The notes: a model not told the origin generated them from the sequence alone. DNA of 64,000 bases from JBIQKZ01 sp044464765 (GCA_044464765.1 JBIQKZ010000005.1:62001-126000); one strand, 5' to 3'. Counted from the first letter of the stretch, positions 51,749 through 61,390 are shown. Made by a program: numbers and translations.

Positions 51749-53173
51749 GTGCAACACACAGAACGCTTATTGATCAAGAACGCTCATACGATAATGACGG
51801 GCGAGCGTGTGGAGCAGGCGCGCAGCCAGGCCAGCGATATCCGTATCGCTGACGGGGTGATTACGGAAATGGGGCGCGACCTGGCCGCCGGCGACCAGGA
51901 ACGCGTGTTGAATGCGCAGGATTGCGTCGTCTACCCAGGCTGGGTCAACACCCACCATCATCTCTTCCAGTCCCTTTTGAAGGGCGTGCCCGAGGGGCTA
52001 AATAAAACGCTTAGCCCCTGGCTGCAGGCGGTTCCGTTTACGTATCGGCGCACCTTGAACGAACAGCGTATGCGCCTGGCGGCGCGTATCGGCCTGGTTG
52101 AGTTGATGCTGTCGGGCTGCACCACGATTGCGGATCATCATTACGTGTATGCCCCGGGCATGGACTACGATCCGTCCGCCGTGTTGTTCGAAGAAGCCCA
52201 GGCCCTGGGCGTGCGCTTCATGCTTCATCGTGGCTGCGGAACTGTGGTGCGCACGTTGGAGGCAAACGACCGGAATTACCTGGCCCCCGAAACCCTGGAC
52301 AGCTACTTCGCCTCGATGGAGCAAACGGCGGCGCGCTATCACCAGAAGGACCCGAGGGCCCGGTCGCGGTTAAGCTTTGCCCCTACGACAGCCCATGTCT
52401 CGGTCCTGCCCGGCGAGCTCAAGGCCATTGCGGCAATGGCGCGCTCCATGGGGCTGACCATGCATACGCATATGTCGGAATCGGTCGTTGCGCTGGAGCA
52501 TTGCCGCGAGCAGTACGGCATGTCGCCGATCGAATACCTTGCGGAGCACGATTGGGTTGGCCCAGATGTCCTGCTGGCCCACATCGTTCATCTGTCCGAC
52601 GCTGAAATGCGCATCCTGGGCGAAACCGGCACTGCCATGTCCCATTGCCCCCAAAGCAATGCCCGCCTGGCGGATGGTATTGCCGCGGCTCCGCGCCTGG
52701 ATGAAATGGGCATGGCCGTCACTATTGGCGTGGACGGGGCGTCGTCGAATGAAGCCGCCGATATGTTCAGCGAGGTCCATTTCTGCTGGCTGGTGCACCG
52801 CGCGTATGCCGGAACCGCCACTCGGCCTGCGCCGGAAGGGGTGGGTGAAGCGGGGGCGGATGTCGTGACGGCTGAACAAGTGATTCATTGGGCAACCCAA
52901 AGCGGTGCACAAACCTTGGGCTTCCAGGGGGTGGGCACGTTGGCCGTGGGCCAGGCGGCCGATCTGGCCGTGTATGGTCTTGATGATCCGCGTTATTTCG
53001 GCCTGCACGATCTGGCGCTTGGCCCGGTCATCAGCGGCGGGAAGCCCAATCTGAAATGGCTGCTTGTCGACGGTGAGGTCGCGGTTGAGAATAACGCGAT
53101 TCCCGGCTTCGACATGGCGGCCTTGCGGGCGCAGTCCCAGGTTGAAATTTCACGCATGCTGCAGGAGATTTAA
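51749..53173 (+). CDS. 8-oxoguanine deaminase-like amidohydrolase (COG0402)
   Basis: 474 residues from a GTG two bases after the binding-protein stop. Metal ligands appear as H69/H71 (NTHHHLFQ), HTHMSES, HIVHLSD and the aspartate in IGVDGASSNE. The closest characterised type I recognise is 8-oxoguanine/isocytosine deaminase; guanine or s-triazine substrates are alternatives. It would deaminate 8-oxoguanine to urate and ammonia. Its neighbours, a BMP importer and an NCS2 permease, fit purine use. Confidence 0.86.
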   Translation: MQHTERLLIKNAHTIMTGERVEQARSQASDIRIADGVITEMGRDLAAGDQERVLNAQDCVVYPGWVNTHHHLFQSLLKGVPEGLNKTLSPWLQAVPFTYRRTLNEQRMRLAARIGLVELMLSGCTTIADHHYVYAPGMDYDPSAVLFEEAQALGVRFMLHRGCGTVVRTLEANDRNYLAPETLDSYFASMEQTAARYHQKDPRARSRLSFAPTTAHVSVLPGELKAIAAMARSMGLTMHTHMSESVVALEHCREQYGMSPIEYLAEHDWVGPDVLLAHIVHLSDAEMRILGETGTAMSHCPQSNARLADGIAAAPRLDEMGMAVTIGVDGASSNEAADMFSEVHFCWLVHRAYAGTATRPAPEGVGEAGADVVTAEQVIHWATQSGAQTLGFQGVGTLAVGQAADLAVYGLDDPRYFGLHDLALGPVISGGKPNLKWLLVDGEVAVENNAIPGFDMAALRAQSQVEISRMLQEI

Positions 53174-53280
53174 TTTCAGGCACTCATACTCCTAGCCGTC
53201 AAAAAAACACTTCATACAGCGCGGCATTGTTCTTTTTCACCATTCTAGAAGCTTAGTTCTTCGTTTTAAGAGGGGTCATT

Positions 53281-54705
53281 ATGGAGACAACCATGACACA
53301 AGCTAAATCGACGCATCCGGTCGATGAGGTGTTACCGGCACCACAGATGTTCGTGCTGGGACTGCAGCACGTACTAGTGATGTATGCGGGAGCAATCGCT
53401 GTTCCACTGATTATCGGCGGCGCGCTGGGCTTGTCCAAGGCGGACATTGCGTTCCTGGTCAGCGCCGATCTTTTCTGCTGCGGCCTGGCCACGATGGTTC
53501 AATGTATTGGCGTAGGCAAAGTCGGCATTCGGTTGCCGGTGGTCATGGGGGTAGGCTTTACCGGCATCGCCCCGATTATCGCCATTGGCACCAACCCCGA
53601 ACTGGGGATTCAATGGGTTTATGGCGCAGTGCTAGGGTCGGGGCTGTTTACTGTGCTGGCCGCACCCTACATGAGCCGGCTGGTCCGCTGGTTTCCGTCG
53701 GTGGTCACCGGAACCGTCGTTCTGATCATCGGCATATCCTTGATGCGGGTGGGGATCAACTGGGCCGCCGGCGGCCAGCCGATGATCTCCTCGCCCACCG
53801 GCCCCATACCGAATCCCGACTATGGCTTGCCCAGCCATCTGATCATTGCGGGGCTGGTGTTGGGGGTGGTGCTGCTGGTGGCCGCGTTTGCCAAAGGCTT
53901 TATTTCACATCTTTCGGTGCTGGTCGGCCTGATCGTGGGCTTTCTCGTGGCTCTGGCCTTGGGCAATGTCAGCTTCAGCGGGGTTGGCGACGCCTCGTGG
54001 TTCGCCGTAATCACGCCATTCCATTTCGGCCTGCCGCGGTTCGATGCGTTTGCCATCGCCACGTTGTGCATCGTCATGATTGTGATGATGGTCGAATCCA
54101 CGGGCGTGTTCCTGGCGATCGGCGAAATCACCAACCGCAAGATCGCCAGCGATGACATCGCTCGTGGTTTGCGCGCTGACGGCGTGGGCAACCTGATCAG
54201 CGGAACCTTCAACTCGTTCACCTTCATTACCTATACGCAGAACGTGGGCCTGGTGCAGATCACCGGCGTCTACAGCCGCTGGGTGGTCGCAACGGCTGGG
54301 TTGATCCTGGTGGTTCTGGGTTGCCTGCCCAAGGTCGCCCACGTGGCGGCGGCTATCCCCGCCTATGTATTGGGGGGTGCGGCCGTCGTGATGTTTGGCA
54401 TGGTGGCCGCTGCGGGCATCAAGATCCTGGCCCGCGTGGACTTTGTGTCGAACAGTCGCAATCTGTACATCGTGGCGGTCAGTGTTGCCGTGTCCATGAT
54501 TCCCATTGTTGCGGGCCGCTTCTATTCGCAGTTGCCCGACGTGGTGGAGCGCTTCATGAACAACGGCATTCTGGTGGGCGCGTTCACGGCGATTCTGTTG
54601 AACATGCTGTTCAACCACAACACCCGCGAGGAAGAGGAAGTGTTCACCTACGCGGACGAACCCAAATCAGTGCGCAAGGAAGAGCTGCTCAAGCAAGGGG
54701 GCTGA
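53281..54705 (+). CDS. NCS2 purine:proton symporter (xanthine/urate permease type)
   Basis: 474 residues from 53281 (or 470 from the ATG at 53293). It has about 14 hydrophobic spans of the NAT/NCS2 family. The first helix has 'LGLQHVLVMYAGAIAVPLII', and the NAT signature region is 'FNSFTFITYTQNVGLVQITGVYSR', with QN before V-G as in UacT/XanQ-type permeases. The substrate is probably urate or xanthine. It is a second entry route beside the BMP importer. Confidence 0.9.
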   Translation: METTMTQAKSTHPVDEVLPAPQMFVLGLQHVLVMYAGAIAVPLIIGGALGLSKADIAFLVSADLFCCGLATMVQCIGVGKVGIRLPVVMGVGFTGIAPIIAIGTNPELGIQWVYGAVLGSGLFTVLAAPYMSRLVRWFPSVVTGTVVLIIGISLMRVGINWAAGGQPMISSPTGPIPNPDYGLPSHLIIAGLVLGVVLLVAAFAKGFISHLSVLVGLIVGFLVALALGNVSFSGVGDASWFAVITPFHFGLPRFDAFAIATLCIVMIVMMVESTGVFLAIGEITNRKIASDDIARGLRADGVGNLISGTFNSFTFITYTQNVGLVQITGVYSRWVVATAGLILVVLGCLPKVAHVAAAIPAYVLGGAAVVMFGMVAAAGIKILARVDFVSNSRNLYIVAVSVAVSMIPIVAGRFYSQLPDVVERFMNNGILVGAFTAILLNMLFNHNTREEEEVFTYADEPKSVRKEELLKQGG

Positions 54706-54760
54706 TTCTTCGGTGCGGAAGCAGTCAACGGCGTCAACCGATAAATAGAGGCAACGCGAA

Positions 54761-54780
54761 CAAGCCCCTGGCGGGGCTTG
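54761..54780 (+). terminator. Perfect hairpin between the NCS2 gene and the second BMP gene
   Basis: CAAGCCCC (54761-54768) and GGGGCTTG (54773-54780) form an eight-pair stem with a four-base loop. There is no T run, so it may be a weak terminator or an mRNA-stability element. Confidence 0.45.
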
Positions 54781-54854
54781 TGCAACATAGGAAAGTCAAG
54801 AGTGGCATTTACGTAGTGAGTTTTTTCTTGGACAACACGCTATAGGAGGCGGGG

Positions 54855-55952
54855 ATGACAATTAAATTAAAGAAACTGGTAAGTGTGGCGGCCATGTTGC
54901 CGTTGTTGGGCGGCATGGGGTTGGCGGGCGCGCAAGACGCTCAGGAACCCATGAAGGTGGGCTTTATCTATTCCAGTCCCATTGGCGACGCGGGCTGGAA
55001 TACACAGCAGGACCTTGGCCGGCAAGAGGTCGAGAAAACCTTCGGCGACAAGGTGGTCACCAAGTATATTGAAAGCGTGCCCGAAAACGCCGACGGGGAA
55101 CGTGTGATTCGCGGCCTGGCGCGCGAGGGCCACAAGCTGATCTTCACGACGTCGTTTGGCTATATGAACCCCACCCTGAAGGTGGCGCGCGAGTTCCCGG
55201 ATGTGAAATTCGTGCATTCCACCGGCTACCAGACGGCGCCCAACGTGGCGATCACCAGTGCCCGGTTGTACGAGGGCTCGTATCTGGCGGGGGTGTTGGC
55301 CGGGAAGATGACGGACAGCAACGTGGCGGGCTATGTCGCTGCGTTTCCCATCCCCATCGTCTTGCAAGGCATCAATGCATTTGCCCAAGGCATGCGCAGC
55401 GTGAATCCCGACGCCCGAGTGCGCGTGGTCTGGGTGAATACCTGGTTTGATCCGGGTAAAGAGCGCCATGCGGCGCTGGCCCTGATCAAGAACGGGGCGG
55501 ATGTCGTTACGCATCACACCAACTCCACGGCCATCGTCCAGGCGGCCGAGGACGAAGGCGTGTATGCCATTGCCTATAACTCCGACATGCACAAGTTCGG
55601 TCCGAATGCCCATATCGGGGCGGCCACTCATCATTGGGGCAAGTATTTCTCGGACAAGACGCGTGAAGTCATGGAGGGGACCTGGAAGGCGGACAGCACG
55701 CTGGGCGGCATCAAGGAGCAGATGGTCGACTTTGGCAGCTACGGCGGCAAGGTTCCCGCCGATATCAAGCAGTACGTCGAAGACCAGAAGGCGGGCATCA
55801 TCGCCGGAACCACAGCGCCCTTCGCCGGCCCGGTCACCGATCGCGATGGCACGATCCGCGTGGCGGCGGGCTCGGTCATGACCGACAAGGATCTGGGTGT
55901 CATGGATTACTTCGTGGAAGGGGTGGAAGGCACTCTGCCCAAGAAGAACTAG
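54855..55952 (+). CDS. BMP-family periplasmic substrate-binding protein 2
   Basis: 365 residues. A signal peptide ends near GLAGAQDA, followed by 'KVGFIYSSPIGDAGWNTQQDLGR' and 'LIFTTSFGYMNPTLKVAREFPD'. It is a clear paralogue of the receptor at 50676 and probably feeds the same permeases with a different ligand preference. A TAGGAGGCGGGG ribosome site precedes the ATG. No second set of membrane subunits is nearby. Confidence 0.9.
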   Translation: MTIKLKKLVSVAAMLPLLGGMGLAGAQDAQEPMKVGFIYSSPIGDAGWNTQQDLGRQEVEKTFGDKVVTKYIESVPENADGERVIRGLAREGHKLIFTTSFGYMNPTLKVAREFPDVKFVHSTGYQTAPNVAITSARLYEGSYLAGVLAGKMTDSNVAGYVAAFPIPIVLQGINAFAQGMRSVNPDARVRVVWVNTWFDPGKERHAALALIKNGADVVTHHTNSTAIVQAAEDEGVYAIAYNSDMHKFGPNAHIGAATHHWGKYFSDKTREVMEGTWKADSTLGGIKEQMVDFGSYGGKVPADIKQYVEDQKAGIIAGTTAPFAGPVTDRDGTIRVAAGSVMTDKDLGVMDYFVEGVEGTLPKKN

Positions 55953-56017
55953 GGTCGCCGGCAAACAGGCGCCGCGCATGATGGATTGCGGGGCGCCTGG
56001 CTTGTAGGTGTAGAGTA

Positions 56018-56057
56018 AAAACGGCGGCGCTGCCTTTAGGGCATGCGCCGCCGTTTT
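56018..56057. terminator. Bidirectional intrinsic terminator
   Basis: The arm at 56018-56030 (AAAACGGCGGCGC) pairs perfectly over 13 bases with 56045-56057 (GCGCCGCCGTTTT). An inner TGCC..GGCA stem extends it. The A-run on one side and T-run on the other serve both the plus-strand BMP gene and the minus-strand Mo-hydroxylase operon. Confidence 0.82.
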
Positions 56058-56150
56058 ATGCGCCGGCCTTGGTTGGTTGCCACTACTCAGACTGGGTGTC
56101 AGCGCCCTGGCCAGCGGATTGAGTTCGCCGGCCAGGACATTGCCGCAGTG

Positions 56151-58445
56151 TTATGCGGTTTGGCTTTCCAAAGCGGCCAACACCTCTTCAGGCTTGATCG
56201 GATAGTGCCGGAAGCGCACGCCGATCGCGTCGTAAATGGCGTTGGCGATGGCCGGCCCGATGGCCACAATGGGGTCTTCGCCGACTCCTTTCGCACCGAA
56301 GGGGCCGCCGGGATCCGGGGCCGTTTCCAGGATCTTGGTGTGGATCGGGGGCATGTCCATGGACAAGGGCATTTTGTAGTCGACGAAGTTTGCATTCAGG
56401 GATCGGCCGGTTTTCAGGTCGATTTGATAGTCTTCGTACAGGGTATGGCCGATGCCTTGCTGAATGCCGCCTTCGATCTGGCCCGCAGCGGCCACCGGGT
56501 GGATGACCTTGCCGATTTCATGCACGGGAACCACTTGGTCGACCGTGACGAAGCCTGTTTCGGTGTCGACCGACACTTCGACAAAGTGCGCCGCAAATGA
56601 ATACGACTTGGTCGGGTGATAGGTGGCCGAGCCCACGAACTGCGGAGCAGGCACACCCAATGTGGGCGCCACGGCTTCGCGCACCGTAAGCGTGCGCCCG
56701 TCGGGCGTGGAAATGACGCCCAGGCTGACCTCGAGCGTTTCCGGCTCAGTTTCCAGGATCTTGGCGGCGCGTTCCAGAAGCTGCCGTTTCACTTCGGCGG
56801 CGGCCATTTGCGAGACCCGCCCGCCCATGAAGGTGGTATGGCTGGCGAAGGCGCCGATATCCCAAGGCACGATGTCCGTGTCGCCGTGCACGACGGAGAC
56901 GTCTTCGAACTTGATGCCAAGTTCTTCGGCGACAATCTGCGCCAATGCGGTATGTGCGCCGGTGCCCAGCCCCGCCGTGCCGGTCAGCAGGACCGCCGAT
57001 CCGTCCTCGTTCATTTTTACGATGGCGTTGCCTTGCTCTTTGATGCCGGGGTAGGCGCTGCTGCCGTGCATTTCGCAGCCGATGCCCCAGCCTTTGCGGA
57101 TCGGGCCCGTGGTGTCGCGTGGGCGCTTGCGCAACGCCTGCCAGTCGACCAGTTTGACGCCGGTGGTCAGGCAGTCTTCCAGGCCGTGGCCGATGACGGG
57201 GTGTTCCGACGGGGCGATATCCCCTTCGCGCACGGCATTCTTCAGGCGGATTTCAGCAGGATCCAGGCCCAGCTTGACGGCCGCTTCGTCCATCTGGATG
57301 TCGAGCGCGTAATAGGCCTGCACCACGCCGAAACCGCGATAGGCGCCGGCAATGGGGCTATTGGTGTATACGCATTTTCCTTCCAGGTGGATGTTGTCGC
57401 ATCGGTAAAGCGACAGCAGGCCGGACGTGCCTACGTTGGTTACGCCCGGTCCATGCGAGCCATAGGCGCCGGAATTGAAGACCATGGTCGCCTGGCGGGC
57501 GGTAATCGTGCCGTCTTTCTTGAACCCTTGCTTGAGCCATGTTTTGACCGGGTGCCGGCTGCGGCCCGCCAGGAAGGTTTCTTCACGCGTGTATTCCACC
57601 CGCACGGGACGGCGCGTTTCCTTGGCGAGCAAGGCGCACAGGAACTCGCCCTGATACAGGTCTTGCTTGGCACCGAAACCGCCGCCCATATGGTCGACCA
57701 GCACGCGAACCTTGTGCAGGGGCAGGCCCAGGACTTCGGCCATGATGCCGCGCACCATGAAGGAGGTTTGCGTGGAAATCCAGACCGTGAGGTTGCCGTT
57801 GGCGTCCCATTGGCAGGAAATGGCATTGGGTTCCATATAGGCCGGTGTGGGGCGTCCGCCTTCGTATTCGCCTTCGATGATGAGGTCGGCTTCGGCGAAA
57901 CCTTTGTCGATATCGCCGCGAGCAAAGGTGACCGGCGGCAGCACCAGGTTGCCGCCAGGCTCGCGGTCGTGGATCAGCGGCGCATCGGGATGCATGGCTT
58001 CCTCGACGGTGAACAATCCCGGAAGCTCTTCGTATTCGACGTCGATCAGCTCCAGCGCCTCTTCGGCGATCTCTTCAGTGGTGGCCGCGACAGCGGCGAC
58101 ACCGTCCCCCCAGTAGCGGACCTTATTGTCCAGAATGTACTGGTCCTTGGTGCACGAAGCCGAGCGGGGATGCGGCGAGCCGGCATGCAAGACGCGTGGC
58201 ACGTTTTCGTAGGTCAGGACGGCCTTCACGCCGGGCAACGCCAGCGCACGGCTGGTGTCGATACGCTTGATGAGCGCGTGCGCTACGTTGCTGCGCTTGA
58301 TGCGGCCATATAGAAGATTTGGTAAGGGGATGTCGGCGGTGAACTGGGCCGCCCCGGTGACCTTGTCAAGCAGGTCGGTGCGTTTTACGCTGGTGCCGAT
58401 GACGGTATTGCGTAATTTTTCATGTTCGACGTTGGAATGTTTCAT
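56151..58445 (-). CDS. Molybdenum hydroxylase large subunit (second complete enzyme)
   Basis: 764 residues from the ATG at 58445, which shares a base with the FeS-subunit stop (TAATG) and follows GGAGGCG. It is CoxL/xanthine oxidase family, with 'VDHMGGGFGAKQDLYQGE', 'AYRGFGVVQAYYALDIQMDEA' and the active-site glutamate in KGVGEDPIVAI. It would hydroxylate an N-heterocycle or aromatic acid. It is the last gene of a FAD-FeS-Mo operon. The proline-rich GEPP of XdhB is absent, so xanthine is possible but not supported directly. Confidence 0.89.
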   Translation of the reverse strand: MKHSNVEHEKLRNTVIGTSVKRTDLLDKVTGAAQFTADIPLPNLLYGRIKRSNVAHALIKRIDTSRALALPGVKAVLTYENVPRVLHAGSPHPRSASCTKDQYILDNKVRYWGDGVAAVAATTEEIAEEALELIDVEYEELPGLFTVEEAMHPDAPLIHDREPGGNLVLPPVTFARGDIDKGFAEADLIIEGEYEGGRPTPAYMEPNAISCQWDANGNLTVWISTQTSFMVRGIMAEVLGLPLHKVRVLVDHMGGGFGAKQDLYQGEFLCALLAKETRRPVRVEYTREETFLAGRSRHPVKTWLKQGFKKDGTITARQATMVFNSGAYGSHGPGVTNVGTSGLLSLYRCDNIHLEGKCVYTNSPIAGAYRGFGVVQAYYALDIQMDEAAVKLGLDPAEIRLKNAVREGDIAPSEHPVIGHGLEDCLTTGVKLVDWQALRKRPRDTTGPIRKGWGIGCEMHGSSAYPGIKEQGNAIVKMNEDGSAVLLTGTAGLGTGAHTALAQIVAEELGIKFEDVSVVHGDTDIVPWDIGAFASHTTFMGGRVSQMAAAEVKRQLLERAAKILETEPETLEVSLGVISTPDGRTLTVREAVAPTLGVPAPQFVGSATYHPTKSYSFAAHFVEVSVDTETGFVTVDQVVPVHEIGKVIHPVAAAGQIEGGIQQGIGHTLYEDYQIDLKTGRSLNANFVDYKMPLSMDMPPIHTKILETAPDPGGPFGAKGVGEDPIVAIGPAIANAIYDAIGVRFRHYPIKPEEVLAALESQTA

Positions 58446-58936
58446 TACGCCTCCTGGGTTTGCTTGGCGTTCAACTGCTCGGCCGTCAGTTCGATCGCCT
58501 CGATGATTTTCGTATAGCCCGTGCAGCGGCAGATGTTGCCCGCAATCGCAAAGCGGATTTCGTCGCGGGTTGGGGTGGGGTTTTCGTCGAGCAGGGCCTT
58601 GGCCGCCACGATGAAGCCGGGCGTACAGAAGCCGCACTGGGCCGCGCCGCGAATCATGAAGTTTTCCTGAAGGAGGTGGGGCTCGTCGGGGGAATCCTGG
58701 ATGCCTTCAATGGTGACGATGTCGGCACCTTGCGCTTCGACCGCCAGCACCAGGCAGGAATTGACAGGGATGCCGTTCATGATGACGGTGCACGAGCCGC
58801 ACTCGCCGACATTGCACCCTTTTTTCGTGCCCGTCATGCCGCCTTCGTTGCGCAAAGCATCCAGCAAGCTGCGATGCGGTTCTACGACCAGGTCGATATC
58901 GTCGGTGTTGACTGTTAAAGAAATGACTTGTTTCAT
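58445..58936 (-). CDS. Molybdenum hydroxylase 2Fe-2S subunit
   Basis: 163 residues, normal length for CutS/CoxS. The plant-type cluster uses C41, C46, C49 and C61; the second cluster uses C101, C104, C136 and C138. It shuttles electrons from the Mo site to FAD. It overlaps the FAD gene by four bases and the Mo gene by one. Unlike the pic homologue it has no CoxG fusion. Confidence 0.94.
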   Translation of the reverse strand: MKQVISLTVNTDDIDLVVEPHRSLLDALRNEGGMTGTKKGCNVGECGSCTVIMNGIPVNSCLVLAVEAQGADIVTIEGIQDSPDEPHLLQENFMIRGAAQCGFCTPGFIVAAKALLDENPTPTRDEIRFAIAGNICRCTGYTKIIEAIELTAEQLNAKQTQEA

Positions 58937-59796
58937 AGGGCCTCCTGGGTGGCTTGTTGGATGGCGCGGCGCGTAAGAACCTGGACCATTTGCCGACGGT
59001 AGTCGGCGCTGGCGCGCACGTCGCTGATGGGGCGGGCTTCTTCCATGGCCGCCCGGGCGGCTGCTTCGATGCGGTCGGCGTCAAGCACCTGACCGCGCAA
59101 CAGGTTTTCGGCCTGACGCGCACGCAAGGGAACGGGCGCAACCGCAGCCAGCACAATGTTGGCCGCCTGGCAGGTGTTGCCTTCCATGGTCAGGTTGACG
59201 GCAACGCCTACGGTTGCCAACTCCATTTGCACGCGGCGCCCGTGCTTCACATAGACCTTGCGGGTGCCGGGCGCGGGGGCGGGCACGGTTAGGTGGCTGA
59301 CGATCTCGCCCCGCTGGAGGCTGGTTTTTCCGGGGCCGGTGCAGAAGTCTTCGACCGCCATGGTCCGCATACCGTTTTCGCCGTGGATTTCGAGCAGGGC
59401 GCCATCCGCGATCAAGGGAGGTAGCGTGTCCGCCGACGGCGAGGCGCGGCATACATTGCCTACCACGGTGGCTCGGTTGCGCACTTGTATTGAGGCGAAG
59501 TTGGTGACGGCCGTGCAAAGGCCGGCATAGTGCTGCTGAACGACAGGCGAGGTTTCCACCTGGCGTGTGGTGGTCAGTGCGCCGATGCGCAGGCCCGACT
59601 GCGGGTCGTAGGAAAGATCGTCGATGCCGGGGATCTTCTTGATGTTGATGAGTTGATCGGCCAGGACGACCCGCTCGCGAAGCTGGATCAGAAGGTCTGT
59701 ACCGCCCGCAAGCATACGTGCATGCTCGCCATAACGCTTCAGCAGGACGACGGCGTCGTCCAGCGTTGCGGGCTCGAAATATTCGAGAGATCGCAT
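58933..59796 (-). CDS. Molybdenum hydroxylase FAD-binding subunit
   Basis: 287 residues from the ATG at 59796 (MRSLEYFEPATLDDAV) after AAGGAG; an upstream in-frame ATG at 59847 is rejected. FAD motifs AGGTDLLIQLRE and 'VRNRATVVGNVCRASPSADT' are CoxM-like. It is first in the operon and divergent from the LysR gene at 59940. Confidence 0.92.
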   Translation of the reverse strand: MRSLEYFEPATLDDAVVLLKRYGEHARMLAGGTDLLIQLRERVVLADQLINIKKIPGIDDLSYDPQSGLRIGALTTTRQVETSPVVQQHYAGLCTAVTNFASIQVRNRATVVGNVCRASPSADTLPPLIADGALLEIHGENGMRTMAVEDFCTGPGKTSLQRGEIVSHLTVPAPAPGTRKVYVKHGRRVQMELATVGVAVNLTMEGNTCQAANIVLAAVAPVPLRARQAENLLRGQVLDADRIEAAARAAMEEARPISDVRASADYRRQMVQVLTRRAIQQATQEAL

Positions 59797-59910
59797 GTCT
59801 CTACTCCTTTGTAAGTCTGGGTGTGGTCCAAGCGAGATACTCACCACGCGGCCCGAAGTATTTTCTGGCTAGCGTGACATCTTCCCTGTAATCAGTAAAT
59901 GGGGTAAATT

Positions 59911-59929
59911 CTATTTATTAATCGGATAG
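59911..59929. promoter_or_regulatory. LysR box between the Mo-hydroxylase operon and its LysR gene
   Basis: CTAT (59911-59914), eleven bases and ATAG (59926-59929) form a classic T-N11-A palindrome ten bases before the LysR start codon. It suits autorepression and activation of the divergent operon. Confidence 0.52.
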
Positions 59930-59939
59930 GGCGATAATT

Positions 59940-60842
59940 ATGGCGGTCACTCTACGGCAGTTGCGCGCCTTCATCGCGGTCGCCCGCGAAGAGAGCTTCA
60001 CACGCGCGGCGGACAAGCTGGGCTTGTCCCAGTCGTCGGTCAGCGGGTTGATCACCGAGCTGGAAAACAATCTGGGCATGCGGCTTTTCGATCGGCATAC
60101 CCGCATGCTCAGCACCACGGGCGCCGGCCTGGAGCTGCTGCCCGCCGTCGAAAAAGCGGTTGCTGACATCGATAGCGTCATCGACAGTTCGAACGAGCTT
60201 CGGATGCTGGGCCGGGGGCGCGTATCCATTGCCGTGTCGTCGATTCAGGCGGCCTTGTTGCTGCCACGGTTTGTAAAGACTTTTCGCTCCGACTATCCGG
60301 GAGTGCAAGTAAAATTACTCGACGTGTCCGAGCACGAGGTGCCGGAAATGGTGCGGTCCGGCAATGTGGATTTTGGCGTGGGCACCGAGTTCGATATTGG
60401 GCTGGACCTGACCGCCCTGCCCTTGATCATGGACGAGTTCGTTGCCGTCATGCGATCCGACGATCCGCTTGCGCGCATGGCCGAGCTCAATTGGCGGGAT
60501 CTTTCCGATTCAGTGGTGATCGGCCCGCTGAAAGGCAATCCGGTGCGGGAATACCTGGATAACGCTCTGGCCAGGGAAGGCATTTCCCTGGTTCGCACAC
60601 ACGAAGTCTATCTGCCCCTGACCATGTTGGGCATGGTCGAAGCGGGGCTGGGGGTTTCCGTCATGAGCACTGCGGTCAATCGCCTGGCGCGGGCCCTGGG
60701 CCTGGTGACGCGTCCGTTGATCAACCCCCTGATCCGGCGCGAGGTTTCCCTGATCTTCCGCGCGGATCGGTCGCTCTCCCCCAGCGCCCAGTCATTCAGA
60801 GACTTATTATTTTCATCTAGAGCTGAGATAATGGACTCCTGA
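59940..60842 (+). CDS. LysR-family regulator of the Mo-hydroxylase operon
   Basis: 300 residues. The helix-turn-helix is 'SFTRAADKLGLSQSSVSGLITELENNLGMRLF', then 'RHTRMLSTTGAG'. It resembles the CynR/GltC-type group. It is divergent from the three-subunit Mo-hydroxylase operon, 143 bases away, with a T-N11-A box in between. The ligand is unknown. Confidence 0.88.
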   Translation: MAVTLRQLRAFIAVAREESFTRAADKLGLSQSSVSGLITELENNLGMRLFDRHTRMLSTTGAGLELLPAVEKAVADIDSVIDSSNELRMLGRGRVSIAVSSIQAALLLPRFVKTFRSDYPGVQVKLLDVSEHEVPEMVRSGNVDFGVGTEFDIGLDLTALPLIMDEFVAVMRSDDPLARMAELNWRDLSDSVVIGPLKGNPVREYLDNALAREGISLVRTHEVYLPLTMLGMVEAGLGVSVMSTAVNRLARALGLVTRPLINPLIRREVSLIFRADRSLSPSAQSFRDLLFSSRAEIMDS

Positions 60843-60956
60843 TGCGACAGGCCTGCAATGGGCGCCCTGGAAATTTCCTGCGGTTTGGCGGAAAAGGGTG
60901 GCAATGCAGGCACCGGCCAGGTAAGGAACGAAAGCCATGCACAAAGGACGGCATTC

Positions 60957-61244
60957 ATGAAATCCCAACCCAAACTAATCGGAGCCTTGTCTGCGCTATT
61001 GCTGCTGGAAGGCTGGTCGGCAGCCGAGTCGCGCGACGCCATACACAAGACTTTTGTGTTCAAGAATTTCAACGAGGCGTTTGCCTTTATGGCCAGCGTG
61101 GCGCTGCAAGCCGAAAAGCTCGACCACCACCCCGAATGGTCGAATGTCTACAACCGTGTCGAGGTTACCCTGACCACACACGACGCCAAGGGCGTTACCG
61201 AAAAAGATGTCGCCCTGGCGTCCTTCATGGACAAACTGGTGTAG
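60957..61244 (+). CDS. phhB: Pterin-4a-carbinolamine dehydratase
   Basis: 95 residues from the ATG at 60957 (MKSQPKLIGALSALLLLEGW) after AAGGACGG; a longer reading from 60858 has no family support. Core motifs are 'RDAIHKTFVFKNFNEAFAFM' and the active histidines in EKLDHHPEWSNVYNRV. It dehydrates 4a-hydroxytetrahydrobiopterin after phenylalanine hydroxylase, or acts in Mo-pterin metabolism as suggested for some homologues. It stands alone here, without phhA. Confidence 0.92.
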   Translation: MKSQPKLIGALSALLLLEGWSAAESRDAIHKTFVFKNFNEAFAFMASVALQAEKLDHHPEWSNVYNRVEVTLTTHDAKGVTEKDVALASFMDKLV

Positions 61245-61390
61245 GCCCTGCGGCTGAAGTGTATTCCAGCGGGTTCCTTGTTCGCGTTATCGGGTCCGCC
61301 GGCATCTGGCGATGATAATGCGGATTATCTAGCCGCCGGCGCCTCGGCGGCGATGTTGCGTATGATTGTATTTTGCTGATTGGAGCTTGA

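Noticed and set aside
56616..58313. A 565-codon open frame antisense to the Mo-hydroxylase large subunit
   Set aside because: The minus-strand gene has clear CoxL motifs and tight operon overlaps. The antisense protein has no domain pattern and no ribosome site.
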